Positions 40,001-53,775 of a DNA stretch of 64,000 bases are shown here, one piece after another (position 1 is the stretch's first letter; each line of letters begins with the position of its first letter). The position numbers and the translations under genes are program-made. Origin of the DNA: Dirofilaria immitis (Eukaryota > Nematoda > Chromadorea > Rhabditida > Onchocercidae); contig JAKNDB010000087.1 in assembly GCA_024305405.1 (NCBI GenBank), forward strand, positions 7,876,501 through 7,940,500, given 5' to 3'. Under the pieces are notes generated by a model, which was not told the origin of the DNA, searched no databases, and saw only the letters and a program-made list of their open reading frames with translations.

Positions 40001-41786
40001 TCATAAAACAGTAAAAAATTATGTAATAATTGATAAATTATGACCTTTTATTTCCGAAATATTCCATTTATTGAAAAGAATTTAAGTATAAAAAAATTTG
40101 AAATAAGTGGTGACGAACTTTTCAACAATATTTATAGTAATTGGATGAAACAATTAATATAAAAATTGTTTATTAAATAATATTAATATTATTTGAAACA
40201 AACTAATAGAATATGCCTATTTACCTATTAATTTATTTATTGTCAATTGTTCGAAAACATTTATTAAAAGTAAGTTTAAAGATAAAGGAGTGGCTTCGTT
40301 CAGTCTGTATGAATAGACAATTGTAGAAAATTGAACCAAATCTTGCATTTGTAGAAGTTTTAAAATAGCATATTCTTATTAGCTTGTAATCAAAAAGTAA
40401 TTGAATTGAATAAGAAGAAACTGATAACTTAATGATAAATTTTATTAAAAAAATTTATTAGCAAAATTTATTGCATAATTTGTTGGCATAATTAATTATT
40501 ATCACAAAGGTGTAATTAATCTAGCAATTTTGCAATGCAGTCAACAGTTAGTAGACAGAAGTTCGTAATTAAAAATTTTTTAAAATAAATTAAAATTTTA
40601 AACACAGCCGTTAATTTCTTACACATAAAATATACATGCAATATCATAATGTAATATTTCTTTCTAATATGATTATTCATCATTAATTAATATTACTGTA
40701 CAATAATCAGTTAATAACTTGTTAACTAACATCAAATTTTACTGAAATAAATCAAGTGAGCTTTAAATAGTTATCGTTGAAAAATATAATTAAAAGCTGG
40801 TTGTAAGTGAAAAAAGTTGCTAAATTCATCAGTCAGAAATTGGGTAGTTTAATGACAGAAAATTTATTAGTGTAACTAATTATCGACGAAAAATTTAGTG
40901 ACTTGGTTACTGTATTTGTAGAGATAAGCATTTAGTAATGAAAAGATTTAGCTATTAATTAAACGGCATCAGTTTTAGTAATTTATAATGATGAAAAACT
41001 TTGAAATTTGTCGAAATTTCAAAAATTTATCAATTACATATATGCACACATAGTCGTCTTTTGCCAGTATTATGGTTATCGTACTTTAACAGGAATTATT
41101 GAGTATAAGATGGTACTTTGATATATTTCGCGCAAATAGAAAAAGCGATGAGAAATAGGTCAAGGTATGAAGCAGCTGAAGGTGACGCAATCTTGTCCTA
41201 GTCATAACCATTGACCAAGAGTAATGTGTACTTATGGCTATTGTTATAAGCCGCGAACTTCTTTCACAGGTGGAATTTTTGACCATTTGCGCAACAATCA
41301 TCATCAATAAGACAAGAGGAATCGATTTCTTAGTGAATGATTATAAATTACCGGAAAAGAAAAAGGAATAAGGATAGAAAACGAGAAACCGGTGAAACTT
41401 GAGCGGAATAAAGGAAGAAGCTATCAGTTGTGATTTTATGGACACCGGCGCCTAACAATTGTTTGTCTAAGGGTATCACAGCGCCACTGTTTGATTTTAC
41501 TGATTGCTGTAACAAACGAATAGTCTGATATATCCGACACTAATTAAATACTTTTATACATATACTTTTTCAAAAATAATATCCATTCTTTATTATATAT
41601 CTATCTATATATATGCAATATAAAAAAACGATAATAAATCATAAAGTTTATTTATAGGTAAATATTTCAAGAAAAGAAAAATAAGTACATGTTTTAATTT
41701 CAATGAATTTTTAAGTGTTGAAATGCTTGACAATGATGAATTATGAGCAATTACATTAAAAAATTATTTATTATCACTAAAGATTC

Positions 41787-41789
<3 letters not shown>

Positions 41790-41840
<51 letters not shown>
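41790..41840. repeat. TA microsatellite (about 25 units)
   Basis: Uninterrupted TA dinucleotide run; open frames across it (Tyr-Ile repeats) are artefacts. Confidence 0.95.
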
Positions 41841-41843
<3 letters not shown>

Positions 41844-42104
41844 TAAAAATATCTATTTTGTATTGATAATGATACAAACAATGGCAACAAAAATAATGGT
41901 AATATATTATGATAATAATAATAGTGATAATACTAGAAATACTTGTTTTGTCAAAAATTTTGGATTGATTGAATTCGATAGGCATAATCATAAAATTGTC
42001 GCAAAGTTATTTCAATAAGTATTGTTATAAGTTAGGCTAAATGTTGAAGAAAAAAGAAGCAATGATAATATCGGCAATAAACAGTAAAAAAAACAATAAA
42101 AATA

Positions 42105-42130
42105 ACGATAACAACAACAACAACAACAAC
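42105..42130. repeat. AAC trinucleotide microsatellite
   Basis: A run of AAC/CAA triplets, about eight units. Confidence 0.85.
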
Positions 42131-44650
42131 GTAGTAGTTGAAAACTATTGAAATATGAACATTTCGTAAAAACTTTAACTAATAAACAAAAATTGGAGAA
42201 ATTTTTCCGAAAAAAATTCAAGAAAAATACAATAAATATTTTCATCATTTTGGTAAAATTTTCAGCGAATTTTGAATTATGTGTTCAAATTTAAAATGTT
42301 AATTTGAATTAATTTTTAATTTCGAAAATTTATGAAACAATATAGAAGTCTAAGACTACAGTAGTCTTAAATGTATATCATATACTTAAGTAATTCTATC
42401 ATTTATTTTTATTCCCAGCGTTGTTTTTTTTTTACGGAATCGATCAAAAAATTATAAATTATTCATATTTTTTTCCAGTTCTAATCAATTCTTTTCTCAT
42501 GTTTACAAATATCAAAAAAATTTTGAAGAGAAAAATCCAAAAAAATAATTATCGATGGAAGTTTGTGATTCTGTCAATAAATTCCAAATTCAATAAATAA
42601 ATTCTAAATTTAATAAATAAATCAACTGCTATCAAATAATTTTAACTTTTCTATTGCATAATATGTTTCTAAAATAAAAATATGTGAATATTACATTACT
42701 GATTTACATACAATGGTTAATAATAAGATCATTATTGTCTTGCTTAAATTATTCTTTTATAAGTAATTATCTCATTGGTCACTACTCATTTCATTTCTGA
42801 ATAGCTTTTGTTACATATATGTATTTTTTATTACTAAATTTTTTTGAATAATTACTATTAAAAAGTTTAAATGAAATGATTTAAGCATTCTTTATAATTA
42901 ATTTATTATTTTGAATTACTGAAAAACAAAACTTTCATACTTTGATGCAATTATTATCAGATTTAATCAATTAAAATATTATTATTTGTTAAGTAAAATG
43001 ATAAATTAAAAGTATTGTTTTCATTTGTTAATTTAACATTACTTACTAATATAAAATGGATCATCATCTATGACGAGATGAATTTCTGCAAAAATGAAAT
43101 ACTAAAATAAATGCAATCACTTCCTTTACTTTTTCATTATCTATCATTTATAACAATTGATCTTATTTTTCATTATAAATATAAGTTTTAATTTCAGTTA
43201 ATTAATTAACATCTCCTTATCTATTTTAATGTCTTTCTATCATTTATAATATTTTAAATATTACTCATACATTATTATATTTTATTGGCTAAAATTATTT
43301 GCATGCATATATATTGTATTGTGTCAAATACTTATTGTTTAATATTGTTATTAAGTAAATTTTGAAGTCATTGTCATATTTAATAAAATACAAATTAATT
43401 ATATTCATTTATCAAGTATATCAATAGCGGCAATAGAATAATTTAATTCAGATGCAGTGAATAAATACTGCAAAATAATTTATAAAATATTATATACTTT
43501 TTGTTATTGACTCTTACCAAATAATTGAGTACTTATATTATCTGAATTTGTTGAATTGTTGATACTAACAAAGCTCTTCATGTAATAACAATGGAAATCA
43601 TGCGAGAAATGCAAGAGATTTTTTTATCTAAGCACGGAAACAAAAGAAAAACAAATACGAGCTTTTTATTTGAAATTATAATATTGATAAATATTGATTA
43701 AAATAAAATTTCTCCGAGGTCAATGAATTAAAAATGAACAAAGCACTTACAAATTCCATATAATTTTACACGAAATTTTAATATATGACAGAAATTATTC
43801 AATTATTTTAATAACAGGGGAACTAAATATTTTTGGTAATTTGTCAAGCATATAATTTTTATAATTTTCAAAAGAAATTTTAAATTATTAGTACCATACA
43901 ATTATAATTTAAAATCATTAACACGAAGATGATGATATACGAGCAAAGAATAAATATATTGTTAATTGTATTGTGCTAATGCAAAACTATATTCATAAAT
44001 TTATATAAATAAAGTTCAGATTATAATAAAAAATGTAATAATGAAAGAAATAAAATTTCTATTTTTATGTTTCTATTTTTATGTGATGATTTTATGTGAT
44101 AATAGTCATTTTTCGTTTTTTTTTCGAATTTTATCAATACATAAGTATATTCTCTTTTCATTTAATAAATTTTGAAGATTTTTTCATTTTAATTTGAATT
44201 TCACTAATATTGATTTTTGATTAGTTTTTGCTTTAGCGTCATAAATTACCTATCATATAATAATAGCCATTCTTATCTTTTCCTAACAACTACATGATAA
44301 TGAAATTAAATATTATATGAATTTAAAATTCACAACTTCCCATTTATTTTCCAATATTTTTTCATCATCCTTCATCGATTTTTCCACATAAATTTTATTT
44401 AATATAATGTTACACCTTAGGCTAAAATATTTCGCATTTATTCCTTAATATTATCATCATAAAAATATGCCTCTAACTTAATTTTGTTAATTAAATATCT
44501 GGTATCATTATCATACAAGAAATCCCTATATAACTTTATGGGATATTATAAAAAATTTTAAAAATAGCTTAAAAACAAATTACAGTTGTATTTGTACTTT
44601 TTCAATATCATATCATAGAAAATTAGATGAGATTTATAAAGTTAATATGC

Positions 44651-44651
<1 letters not shown>

Positions 44652-44686
<35 letters not shown>
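44652..44686. repeat. TA microsatellite
   Basis: Uninterrupted TA run after ATTA, intergenic. Confidence 0.93.
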
Positions 44687-44687
<1 letters not shown>

Positions 44688-45109
44688 CAATAATAAGATT
44701 TACTGATTTTCAAATTTAATTATTTATAAAGGAATAACAATTTTGACAATTTTTTCATCAATAAATATATTCTTTTTATTTTGCTCTTTTCTTCATCCTT
44801 AAAATACCATCGTCACACATTTTTCTCTTCATTTATTTCTTTTTTGCCTAAATGTTATACAGTATGAAAAGAAGTGGTATGGTAGAATCTACAGTAAGAA
44901 TGTACAATTATTATAACTGAACTATGTGAAAATAATACTTTAAGACTAAATATCTATGTATGTATTGTAATTTTGCATGTAAAGTATGAATAGGAATTTT
45001 TAATGGATAAAATGGTGAAAGTGATGGTAAATGATACAGAGAAGGTATGCAAACCATCGGTAAAAAGTTTTTCTTTCTTAAGGCCTTTATTTCTTTTCAT
45101 TCCAAACAT

Positions 45110-45275
45110 CCACATACATATACATACATACACATGCATAAATATATATGTATTTATATGTATATGGATACATACACATACAAACACACACATACACACA
45201 CACATACATGGACATACCACATACACATACATGCATACATACAGATGCGCATATACACATAAATACATATATTTG
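45110..45275. repeat. CA/TA-rich compound microsatellite
   Basis: CATACATA, ACACACA and TATATGTAT units over about 165 bp. They produce several long but meaningless Thr/His-rich or Tyr/Val/Cys-rich frames on both strands. Confidence 0.9.
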
Positions 45276-47319
45276 CATTATAGATGGCGCCCCAAAGGTA
45301 AGCACTGATAAATTTATAATGCCGCTTTTTCTTTTCATTCCATTCATGAATTAAGCACACGGATACCAGTAACTTGATCATCGAAGCCTTGGCAGTGCAA
45401 GGGCCATTTCCCGCATTTATTATCATTCAATGAATATGGCATGATTTACCGGATAATATTTGCAGGAACTGAAATAAACTTATCTACTGAGGGAATATTT
45501 CTGACGAGACTGCAATATTTTTATTTGAAGGAAAATATTTCAAAATATCGAATGATTTTGTTTATCAAGAAATGTCTAAAAGAATGACCTTATTTACTGT
45601 GAAATATTTTAAAGTATATGCATATCCTTTTTATCAGGAACTATCTCAAATGATGGAAAATATTGGAAGAGAATAGATGACCAAGAGCATATTTTTAAAG
45701 AAATTTTATAAAAGTAATGCATAGACAATGGCGTTTGTGTATATGTATGTCTATTTGTATGTATATACGATATATGAAAATAATCTTAATTAGTGATAAA
45801 TCTAATGAATAAATCTAAACGACTTCACATTTCCATTATATTGTTATCAAATAATAAAGCTAAAGAATAGTGATACAAGATTACGATATACCCAATACAT
45901 GAGTATAAATATAACTTTAAAAAAGCTTAATTAATAAATAATTTCATATAAATGCATTTATGCATACAGACAAATTATAATTTATTCTATCGTAAATTAT
46001 ATCTCAAAGCATTTTACAAGTAGCAGAGAGAAAAATATTTTCCACATTAAAAAAATACAATGATATAAAATAATGATGAAATTAAAGTCTAATAATTTTT
46101 TAAATTATACTTAAATATTATATCTGATACATTTTAGCTGTATGATCTACTACCGAAAAAAAGGTGCTTTCACAACAAATATCAATCGTAATTCTCAGAT
46201 CAAGCTCCCCAAAATTAAATTACGGTGAAAATGTAATTCAACGGATATTTTATAAGTTTTCTCTTTTGAGAAAAGTTTTTGTATTCGTTATTAGAAAAAA
46301 ACTTTCAAAGATGCCGCTGAAAAATTTTGGAAAGGATTAAGGGTGTGGGAATATTGTTGAATAAGACAAACTGACTGGTGGATAATCTTTCTTACAAGTT
46401 AATAGTCTTAATAGCATTTTCTCTTATAATTAATGATTGGATGTCCGGCGTGTTATACGTTTAGGAAACCGGATGGAACATAAAAATATATAAATGTCTC
46501 TTTACCAATTATTTGCTCTTCCGATTTTTGCCGGTATAGCTGAGAAAAGCTTAGTGCCACCTTCACTACGAACATCTGGTATAGTAAGTCCAAAAGAAAT
46601 TACAAAAAATTACAAAGCTTTTCTTCCACCTAAAGATATATATATATCAAAGCAAATAAATGATGGGTAAAACAACAAACAATCCATTGGATGGTAATCG
46701 AAGGAAAAAAATAAAGACCAATGCCGGAAATTAACTTAGAAATTGAAAGTTCACGGAAAATAATTAGGAAAACAAAAAACGGAAAAATATAACATGTAAA
46801 TCGTTTTGAATTTTCAAAAAAGCTATTAATACTTTCAACTGAATCAGAAATTGGCAGAATTCACTGTCTAGTACAATCTTTGATTCTTTAAACGATCATC
46901 ATAATTACAATTCTGTCAAACTTCAAGCATATTAAAAGCAGTTCGCATTCCTTTCTTTTTTAAATTATTTGTGCAGAAATAAATAAAACAGCAAAAGAAT
47001 CCAAAACAGCCATACAAAATGCAACTCTATTTCATTTCCAGTGCAAATATTACAATTTGAAAAAACTAAAACAATGATATAGCATACGACTCGAATATCA
47101 AAATAGTCGAAAGTTTACATTTAACAGCAAAATTTTGTTTATTACTTTCTGAATATTCCAGCATGATTAAATTAATATTTACACAGAATGGTAATTGAAT
47201 AATAGCGCTACAATAACAAACTAAAATAAATTAAGATCATTTTTAAACAGGTTAAGTAGAAACATCCTTTTCTTCAGAATTTAAAGATATGGAATAGAAA
47301 ATCGCAATTTCACGACGTA

Positions 47320-50300
47320 TTAATCTGCACCAAGTAAACGAAGTTTCTGACTCAGGTACTTATTTCTTTTCTTCGCTCGTTTGAGCATTTCATATAGTAA
47401 AGGTTTGGATGGGAGTGGAAGATTCTTGTGGAAACCCTAAAAAACATATTATAACTGAGAATGCTGGTCAATGAATCAGAAGAGTTTGGAATATAAAACG
47501 TAGACTTTTTGAATATTCAGTGGATTCTAACAACTCCAAAACTTTTCAAGAATGAATTCCTTCTTATTCATAAAAAAAAAGGCAAACACAACAGAAAAAT
47601 CTCTAATAAGAAATGGAAGTAAGAAATGAACAATAAGAAAATTAAAAATTTTTAAAATTAATAAATCACCAACTTCAATAAGCTTACGAGTATCAATAAA
47701 GGTCTCGTCAAAATTACTCAACGCAAGAGATAATTTATTTTTAAGCTTTGTTGCATTACGAATGCTTTCCATAGCAGCGCTGTTTGTCACCGCATAGATT
47801 CGACGCACACTAGCGCCTCGTGATTTCTGACCAATTATAGCAAACTGACCAATATCACCCGTGTTGAAAACATGCCTAAAGTATGACATTCTGAATATAA
47901 GACTTTATACAATCATTCAGACGGTTAGTTCAGAGTAACTTAGAAAAAAATTAGAGTAAAAATATCAATAAAGATATTATAAAATCAAAAGATGAGTTTA
48001 AAAAATTCATACTATTAAATAAAATCACATAAAACAAACTGAATATTCGATTAATGAAGAGATATATAAAATTTTGCGTCTGTAAACAAAGTACTTAAAT
48101 AATACGTAATAAGACATACGTTCCACAACATGGCTCGATAATATCTTGACCTAATAATCGTGAGCTTTCAATTGTAATAATCCGATATGAACCGTCGAAA
48201 TTTGCTTCCTGAATACATTAATAATAAATGAAAAGATAATAGCAAAAAAATCAAAAGTGTTAATTTTTAAAAATTTGATCACTGATCCTATTATCAACTT
48301 TCTGAAACTCCAAATATCAGTAGTAAGTAAAAAATGTGAAAGAGTAAAACTAATACCTGAGAAATGTCAAATGAAGAGAAGTTTTTACGTATAGAACCCA
48401 ATTCGTTCTTTAAAATGTATTTGACCGTAACATTTAAATTATTCTCAATCACCTCATTTACAATTTCCGTCACTTTCTCAATCTATAATCATTTTGTCAA
48501 TTTTATTTCTTTAAAATTTCATATCGGTTTTCCGTCACTTTCTCAATCTATAATCATTTTGTCAATTTTATTTCTTTAAAATTTCATATCGGTTTTCCGT
48601 CACTTTCTCAATCTATAATCATTTTGTCAATTTTATTTCTTTAAAATTTCATATCACATCATTCTAATAAATATTAATAATGATGTTTCTATGCATTATG
48701 CAATTTAATTTTCGTGAAAATTTCATTTCTTCTTTTAGAAAAATATTTAAAAAAACACAGAACTGCTCATGCAATTTCATCTAACTGCTTAGTTTCGATC
48801 TCTCTCTACTAAGTACAGAAAATTCCTGTATATTCTTCTGAGCACTGTGATCTTAGATAAAAGAGGAAAAAAAGGTAAACGAAACAGATTTTGAATTCTT
48901 GAGTTTAATCCTTAACTGAAGGAACTTCAAAAAAGGAATAACGAAATATGAAATTTGACTATGCGGATAAAACAAATATATGACAATCGATAAACAGAAA
49001 CGAATAACTATAACTTATTAGCAAAAATATACGTGAACCTTGTCAAGAGTAAATTTTTCATCAGCAACAAAAAATCAAAATGCAGCTTATCAGAACCAAT
49101 AAATGAACCCATCTGACGGACTGGTACACCAAATATATTTTCAAGAGCAAAATGAAGAATATGAGTAGCAGTATGGCCACACATGAGCGAGAATCGTTGT
49201 TTCTAAAAAGGCGAAAATAGCATTAACAACAAATAATATTATAACTATCTTGTTAAACTAGAAATTTCAAAGCAGTAAAGAAAATATTTTATTTCTGGCA
49301 ATGCAAATATCAAATTAATTGTTATACTTTGCTAAATAAAATAAAACATCCACCGCATGTAACAAAATTCCGAGATGAAAACCATGCAGAACAAAGACAG
49401 AAATAAAATTGATATTGTATTTTTTAATGATAATGAGGATTTCAGAATAACAAGCAAATTTTAAATCACTGCAAACTTACAGGATCTATAATTTGCGTCA
49501 AGTTCAAGCCTTTTTCCAAAGTTTGGCCATCTGCTACTTCACCTGTATGGATAATATAGCCATTCCGCCTTTTTGCACTATTCACAGTAAATACAATATT
49601 CTAGAAGAAACAAGAAAAATTATCAGAAACAGAAAAGCAAAATTATTAAAGATAAAAAGTAATTATAAAACAATCTTTTCTCAATTTCGATTACTGCATT
49701 TATTAATAAATTTGGTTTGTCAAATTTTTCAAAAATAGTCAATCAAGCAACTATTTAAACATGTACTATTTATATTTTACATTAAAAATTAAAAAATAAA
49801 AATGAGAGTGCAGATATTATTTGGTACAAGTCTGAGATATAAAAATCACATCCAAGTTATCCCGAAGAGTGCCTCTATCATATAATTGGCCTCCTTGTTC
49901 AGCAAAAAAATCGTCGCATCCATGATGACGGATCCCAATTCACCTGATTTAAGCGAAATCACATTTTTACCACTGACATCAAAGACTGCTAAAACAGTAC
50001 CTGCCTTGCTCGGAAATTCTGAAAATTCTTTTTTTAACGAATTAAAAAATTTGAAAAAAATTTGTCAAAGGAAAAAATAGAGATTGAAGGTGCAGGTAAA
50101 GTACCTGTTATTTATTAATTCGACACAAAATTCGATTTCTTCAATATTAAGAACCTTATATAAAATGTTTAGATAATTTCAATGTTATTTAGAGATGAGG
50201 GTGAAATAAAAGATCTCGCTGCCCTAATATTTTGGAAAATTAAAAAGTAAGAACTGCATACCGTATTTGCCTAATTCAATCCGCCTGTAACCATATTTTT

Positions 50301-53300
50301 CCGAATCGTTAGTTGGCTCTACACCATTCAGTATTATTTCTTCTAAATCTGCTTTCTGCCAAGGCTCCTCCTTGGCTTTTGAATCTTCTGAAATTTCTTC
50401 AAAAAATGCATAACTTACTGATTTTGGTAGCTGATTTTTATAATTACTCGATTCACTCTATCAGACATCTATCATTTTATTCATTTCATTATAGGGTACT
50501 TACATAAACTGTAAAAACCACGTTGCTTACATGCATTAACCACTCACTTCTTTTTTATGACTACGACTTCTCATTTATTCCTCAAAATCAAACTATAAAG
50601 TCATAAAAAGAATATCGCAACAGAGAGTAAATAATAAAATTATTACTCAATATAGGTATAATGTTTGAATAAAAAAATCACTTGAAAATCCGTAAGACAT
50701 TGCTGGAAGCCCCCAAATCGACTTTCAATCCCTTTTCATTACACATCTTTTGAGTTATTGCCAAAGGAAGACCATAAGTTCCTGATAACATCCACGCAAT
50801 TCCCCTAATAAACTGATGTAAATTTTCTGGACGTGATAAGCATACCGTGACAAGAATAAATATTATTATAAATCTTTTAGAAAAAATTACGTAAATGGAT
50901 GTTTGACGATCTATTCCTATTTAACTGTAGACGATTTATCATTTTTTTTTAGCAGTTTGACTATAGAGTGATAAAATTACCAGATGATAGTTCAAAAATT
51001 AATTGACTCTAATTAAAATAACTTCTCTAGATAAACTACACTCGCAAAGATAAAAAAAAAAAAAAAAAAAACAGTCATACCTGGAAGAATATGGGACTGA
51101 GATGTGATATTCTGCTGAAGTACTTTGATACCTTTATCATAACTTTTCCAAAACAACCGCTCCTCAGACATAACTGTTTCAGCTATTATAGTTTCATAAG
51201 CCGCTACGTTACCGTACAATGAAGTCTAAACATGAATACAAAAATTTTTGCGCAAAATTTGACAAAAATTCATTTAACTTGAAAGCTTAGTTATATAGTT
51301 AAACTTACTAAGTGATTAACAAAATCAGGCACTAAAGATGCCAGCATGCCACGTTCTGCACCAAGCGTAAGAGTCAAATTCAATGCAGCACGTCGCAAAA
51401 CCCGCCGAAGATGATATCTTGAAACATAACTTTAACGCTTTGTTTTTAATAAAACAGATACTGTATGGAGAAGAGAAACTCAGTGAAAGTTCAATCAATA
51501 ATTGCAGAAACATTTAGAAACTTGGAGATGATTGCTGTTAACTGTTACCAACAGAATGGGAAATTTCAAACAATGTATCAAAAAGGACATAACAGAAAAA
51601 TAAAATCTTCGGTCAAAAAATTCCAAAATAAGTGAAAATAGCATTTTTGATTCACGATTGTCGCAATAATTTGTCAAAATAAATTCAACGCTAAAGAAAC
51701 AGAAGACACAAATTTTGGTATCAAATGTTGCACAAAAAGCAATGATCCTGATTATTAAAAACATGCATCCTAAAAAACTAGCCCTCGACTTCGTGAACCA
51801 GGTTCAACGCCGTCTGAAATCATAATACAAGCAGCTCGAAGATGATCGGCTATAATCCTATATGCTACATCTGTCTTACTCTTACTGCTATCTCCCAATC
51901 GTCCATCATATTCTCCGATTTTGGAAAACTAAAAATTAGGAATTAACGAGAGGAATAGAAAAAAGTTCGTCAATATTATACAGTTCCAAAACAAGGATAA
52001 AATATGAAACTTTTCGAAGGTAAATTGAAATTCGAAAGTTCACAAAAATCAACCTTGTAAATACTTTTCATTAACGGAAGAAAAGGTCGGTATCGTAGGC
52101 AGAGTGCATTCCTTGCGCAATACTCACTAGTCTCTCAAAGCCCAGTCCGCAATCTACATACAACGTTGGTAAACTACTGATCCTGCCCAATATATCCCTG
52201 TGATAAACTATTGTGGATTGACATAATATTTTGTCCTTTTATTTCCCATTTAGTTTTTATTATTTTTCCAAATCTCAATAAGAAAACTTTTAAAATTTTC
52301 GAGCTTGTTAAAATTTCTACCGGTAATAACGTACAAATAATAGGCTCGAAAAATTTACCTGCTGAACTGCATAAAAACAAGATTCCAAACTTCTACTACT
52401 GTTGGATTATTTGAATTTACAAGTTTTTGTGCTTTTCGATTACCAATAAGATCATAATGAATTTCCGTACATGGACCACATGGACCCGTTTCAGCCATTT
52501 CCCAAAAATTATGATTAGAACAAAAGCCAAGAACACGGTCTTCAGGAACACTACAAAAACTAAAAGTTAAAAAATATATGTTACTATTCTTGTAAATCAC
52601 GAACATTCTTTATTTTAAGATAACCATGTTATACCCTAATTTAATCCAAATATCGCGGCATTCATGATCTTCTTTTAACTTCATGTTTTCATCGCCACTG
52701 AAATACGTAACATATAATCGATCAGCTGGTATCCTAAGAACGTCTGTGAGAAAGTTCCACGCATATAAACATGCTTCTGCCTGGAACAAAAAATTTATTG
52801 CACCGATTACGAAGAATAATATTATCTCGGTATCTTCCTACAGTAAAAAGTGAATGTCAAAATTTAAAACAAAAATGAGAACACACCTTCGCATAACCAC
52901 CGAATGAGTAATTTCCAAGCATTTCAAAAAATGTGTGATGCGTCAAATCACGGCCAACATCATCAAAATCATTATGCTTACCACCAACACGAATACATTT
53001 TTGCCAATTAACAACATTACGTAAGGCAGCAAATTTGCCTTCTGTATATTTAACACCCAGAAAAAGTGGCTTGAACTGAAAATATAATAATTAAGTTATA
53101 CGATCAATTAAATTATAAAAACATGGCGAACATAAACAATGTGTTGCTTAAAAGCAAAGAAGGATAGAATAACAAAATTAAAAGATGATGCTTACACTGT
53201 TTTCACCATTTATATTGGAAGAACGGAATGATATTCAAACAAAACATTTCTTAAATTTAGTCTTCAAAAGCTAGATTAGGCATTTCTGAAAAAACTTGCT

Positions 53301-53738
53301 AAACTGATATCTAGTAAGAACGGAGTTAAATATTTCTAGAGAAAATGGAGATTTAAGAGAAGTCAAATCCGATATTTTTTCTCAAAGCAACGAAAACAGT
53401 TTGATATTTTCTAATACAAAAATTCTTGAATGTTTCAACAATCAAATTGATCAAATTTTCCTACAGTTTCAACATATGATTAGGACTTCCGACAATCTAT
53501 GCAGCTAATAGGATTTCAAAGTTCATACCTGATTCATTCCGGCATTAACGAATGTAGTAGAACTGTCATCTTCCGGAATAACAGATGAAGAAGGCACATA
53601 TGTATGATCGTGTTCTTTAAAATACTCTAAGAACGATGACCGAATTTGTCGTGCCGACAAATGACGTATATGTAAACGTATACACGTAATGGCATATATG
53701 TGACATGGAGGAGCATTTAGCCACAATTTATTCATCAT
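47320..53738 (-). CDS. AARS2: Alanyl-tRNA synthetase, mitochondrial type
   Basis: Charges tRNA-Ala, most likely in mitochondria. Minus-strand exons: 53738-53529, 53075-52887, 52780-52635, 52550-52359, 52197-52054, 51928-51779, 51417-51309, 51225-51081, 50804-~50682, 50387(or 50417)-50262, 50018-49850, 49600-49481, 49202-49039, 48482-48357, 48208-48120, 47875-47674, 47436-47320; about 840 residues. The start (ATG ATG) gives a basic N-terminus suited to mitochondrial import. Class II core: [44 protein letters not shown] (about residues 116-131), [28 protein letters not shown] and HSAYDTDLF. Editing domain: [13 protein letters not shown] after one-base repair, HTATH (about 622) and CCGTH (about 737), the zinc and editing motifs; CCGTH rather than CGGTH matches the mitochondrial form. 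The C-terminal part is short, so a full C-Ala domain is doubtful. Four single-base frame breaks lie at 52081-52084, ~50797, 49914-49920 and 49069-49074. Junctions of exons 6/7 and 9/10 are unresolved. Confidence 0.92.
48464..48655. repeat. 65-bp tandem triplication covering an exon/intron junction of the alanyl-tRNA synthetase gene
   Basis: Almost three perfect copies with a 65-bp period; TTTCCGT recurs at 48464, 48529 and 48594. On the gene strand each copy carries the intron end GACAAAATGATTATAG plus the first ~18 bases of exon 14, so the 3' splice site is present three times. The copy at 48482 joins the full exon. Confidence 0.95.
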
Positions 53739-53775
53739 GAATGCATTACAAATTTCTGCAACAAAGAAAAATAAC
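53739..53775 (-). promoter_or_regulatory. Probable spliced-leader acceptor and 3-codon upstream ORF of the alanyl-tRNA synthetase
   Basis: On the sense strand TTTTTCTTTGTTGCAG ends at 53756, 17 bases before the start codon. This is a strong 3' splice site with no matching upstream exon, as expected for nematode trans-splicing. An earlier ATG (53746-53744) opens only ATG CAT TCA TGA and overlaps the true start, so it may dampen or tune translation. Confidence 0.55.

Larger units (their letters stand above)
29212..47319. other. Long gene-poor intergenic stretch
   Basis: Between the cyclin D start and the alanyl-tRNA synthetase stop I could not support a complete gene. The region is AT-rich with TA and CA microsatellites and several short direct repeats. 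A GC-rich patch at 33890-34000 and a coding-like fragment at 32138-32404 are listed separately. A 43-codon ATG frame at 30540-30671 with mixed residues, and a higher-GC stretch at 41040-41500, are noted but have no recognisable product. Confidence 0.5.

Noticed and set aside
41743..42018. Frames with Tyr-Ile repeats on both strands
   Set aside because: Translation of the TA microsatellite.
45280..45300. AGATGGCGCC, similar to a CTCF-type core
   Set aside because: A single short motif next to a microsatellite; no evidence of binding and CTCF is lost in many nematodes.
44954..45426. Several overlapping Cys/Val/Tyr-rich and His/Thr-rich frames on both strands
   Set aside because: All arise from the compound CA/TA microsatellite at 45110-45275.
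52054..52197. GTGAGT after FERL as the donor of alanyl-tRNA synthetase exon 5
   Set aside because: The sequence beyond it continues as protein ([15 protein letters not shown], a conserved motif), so the exon extends further and ends at TACAAG|GTTGAT.
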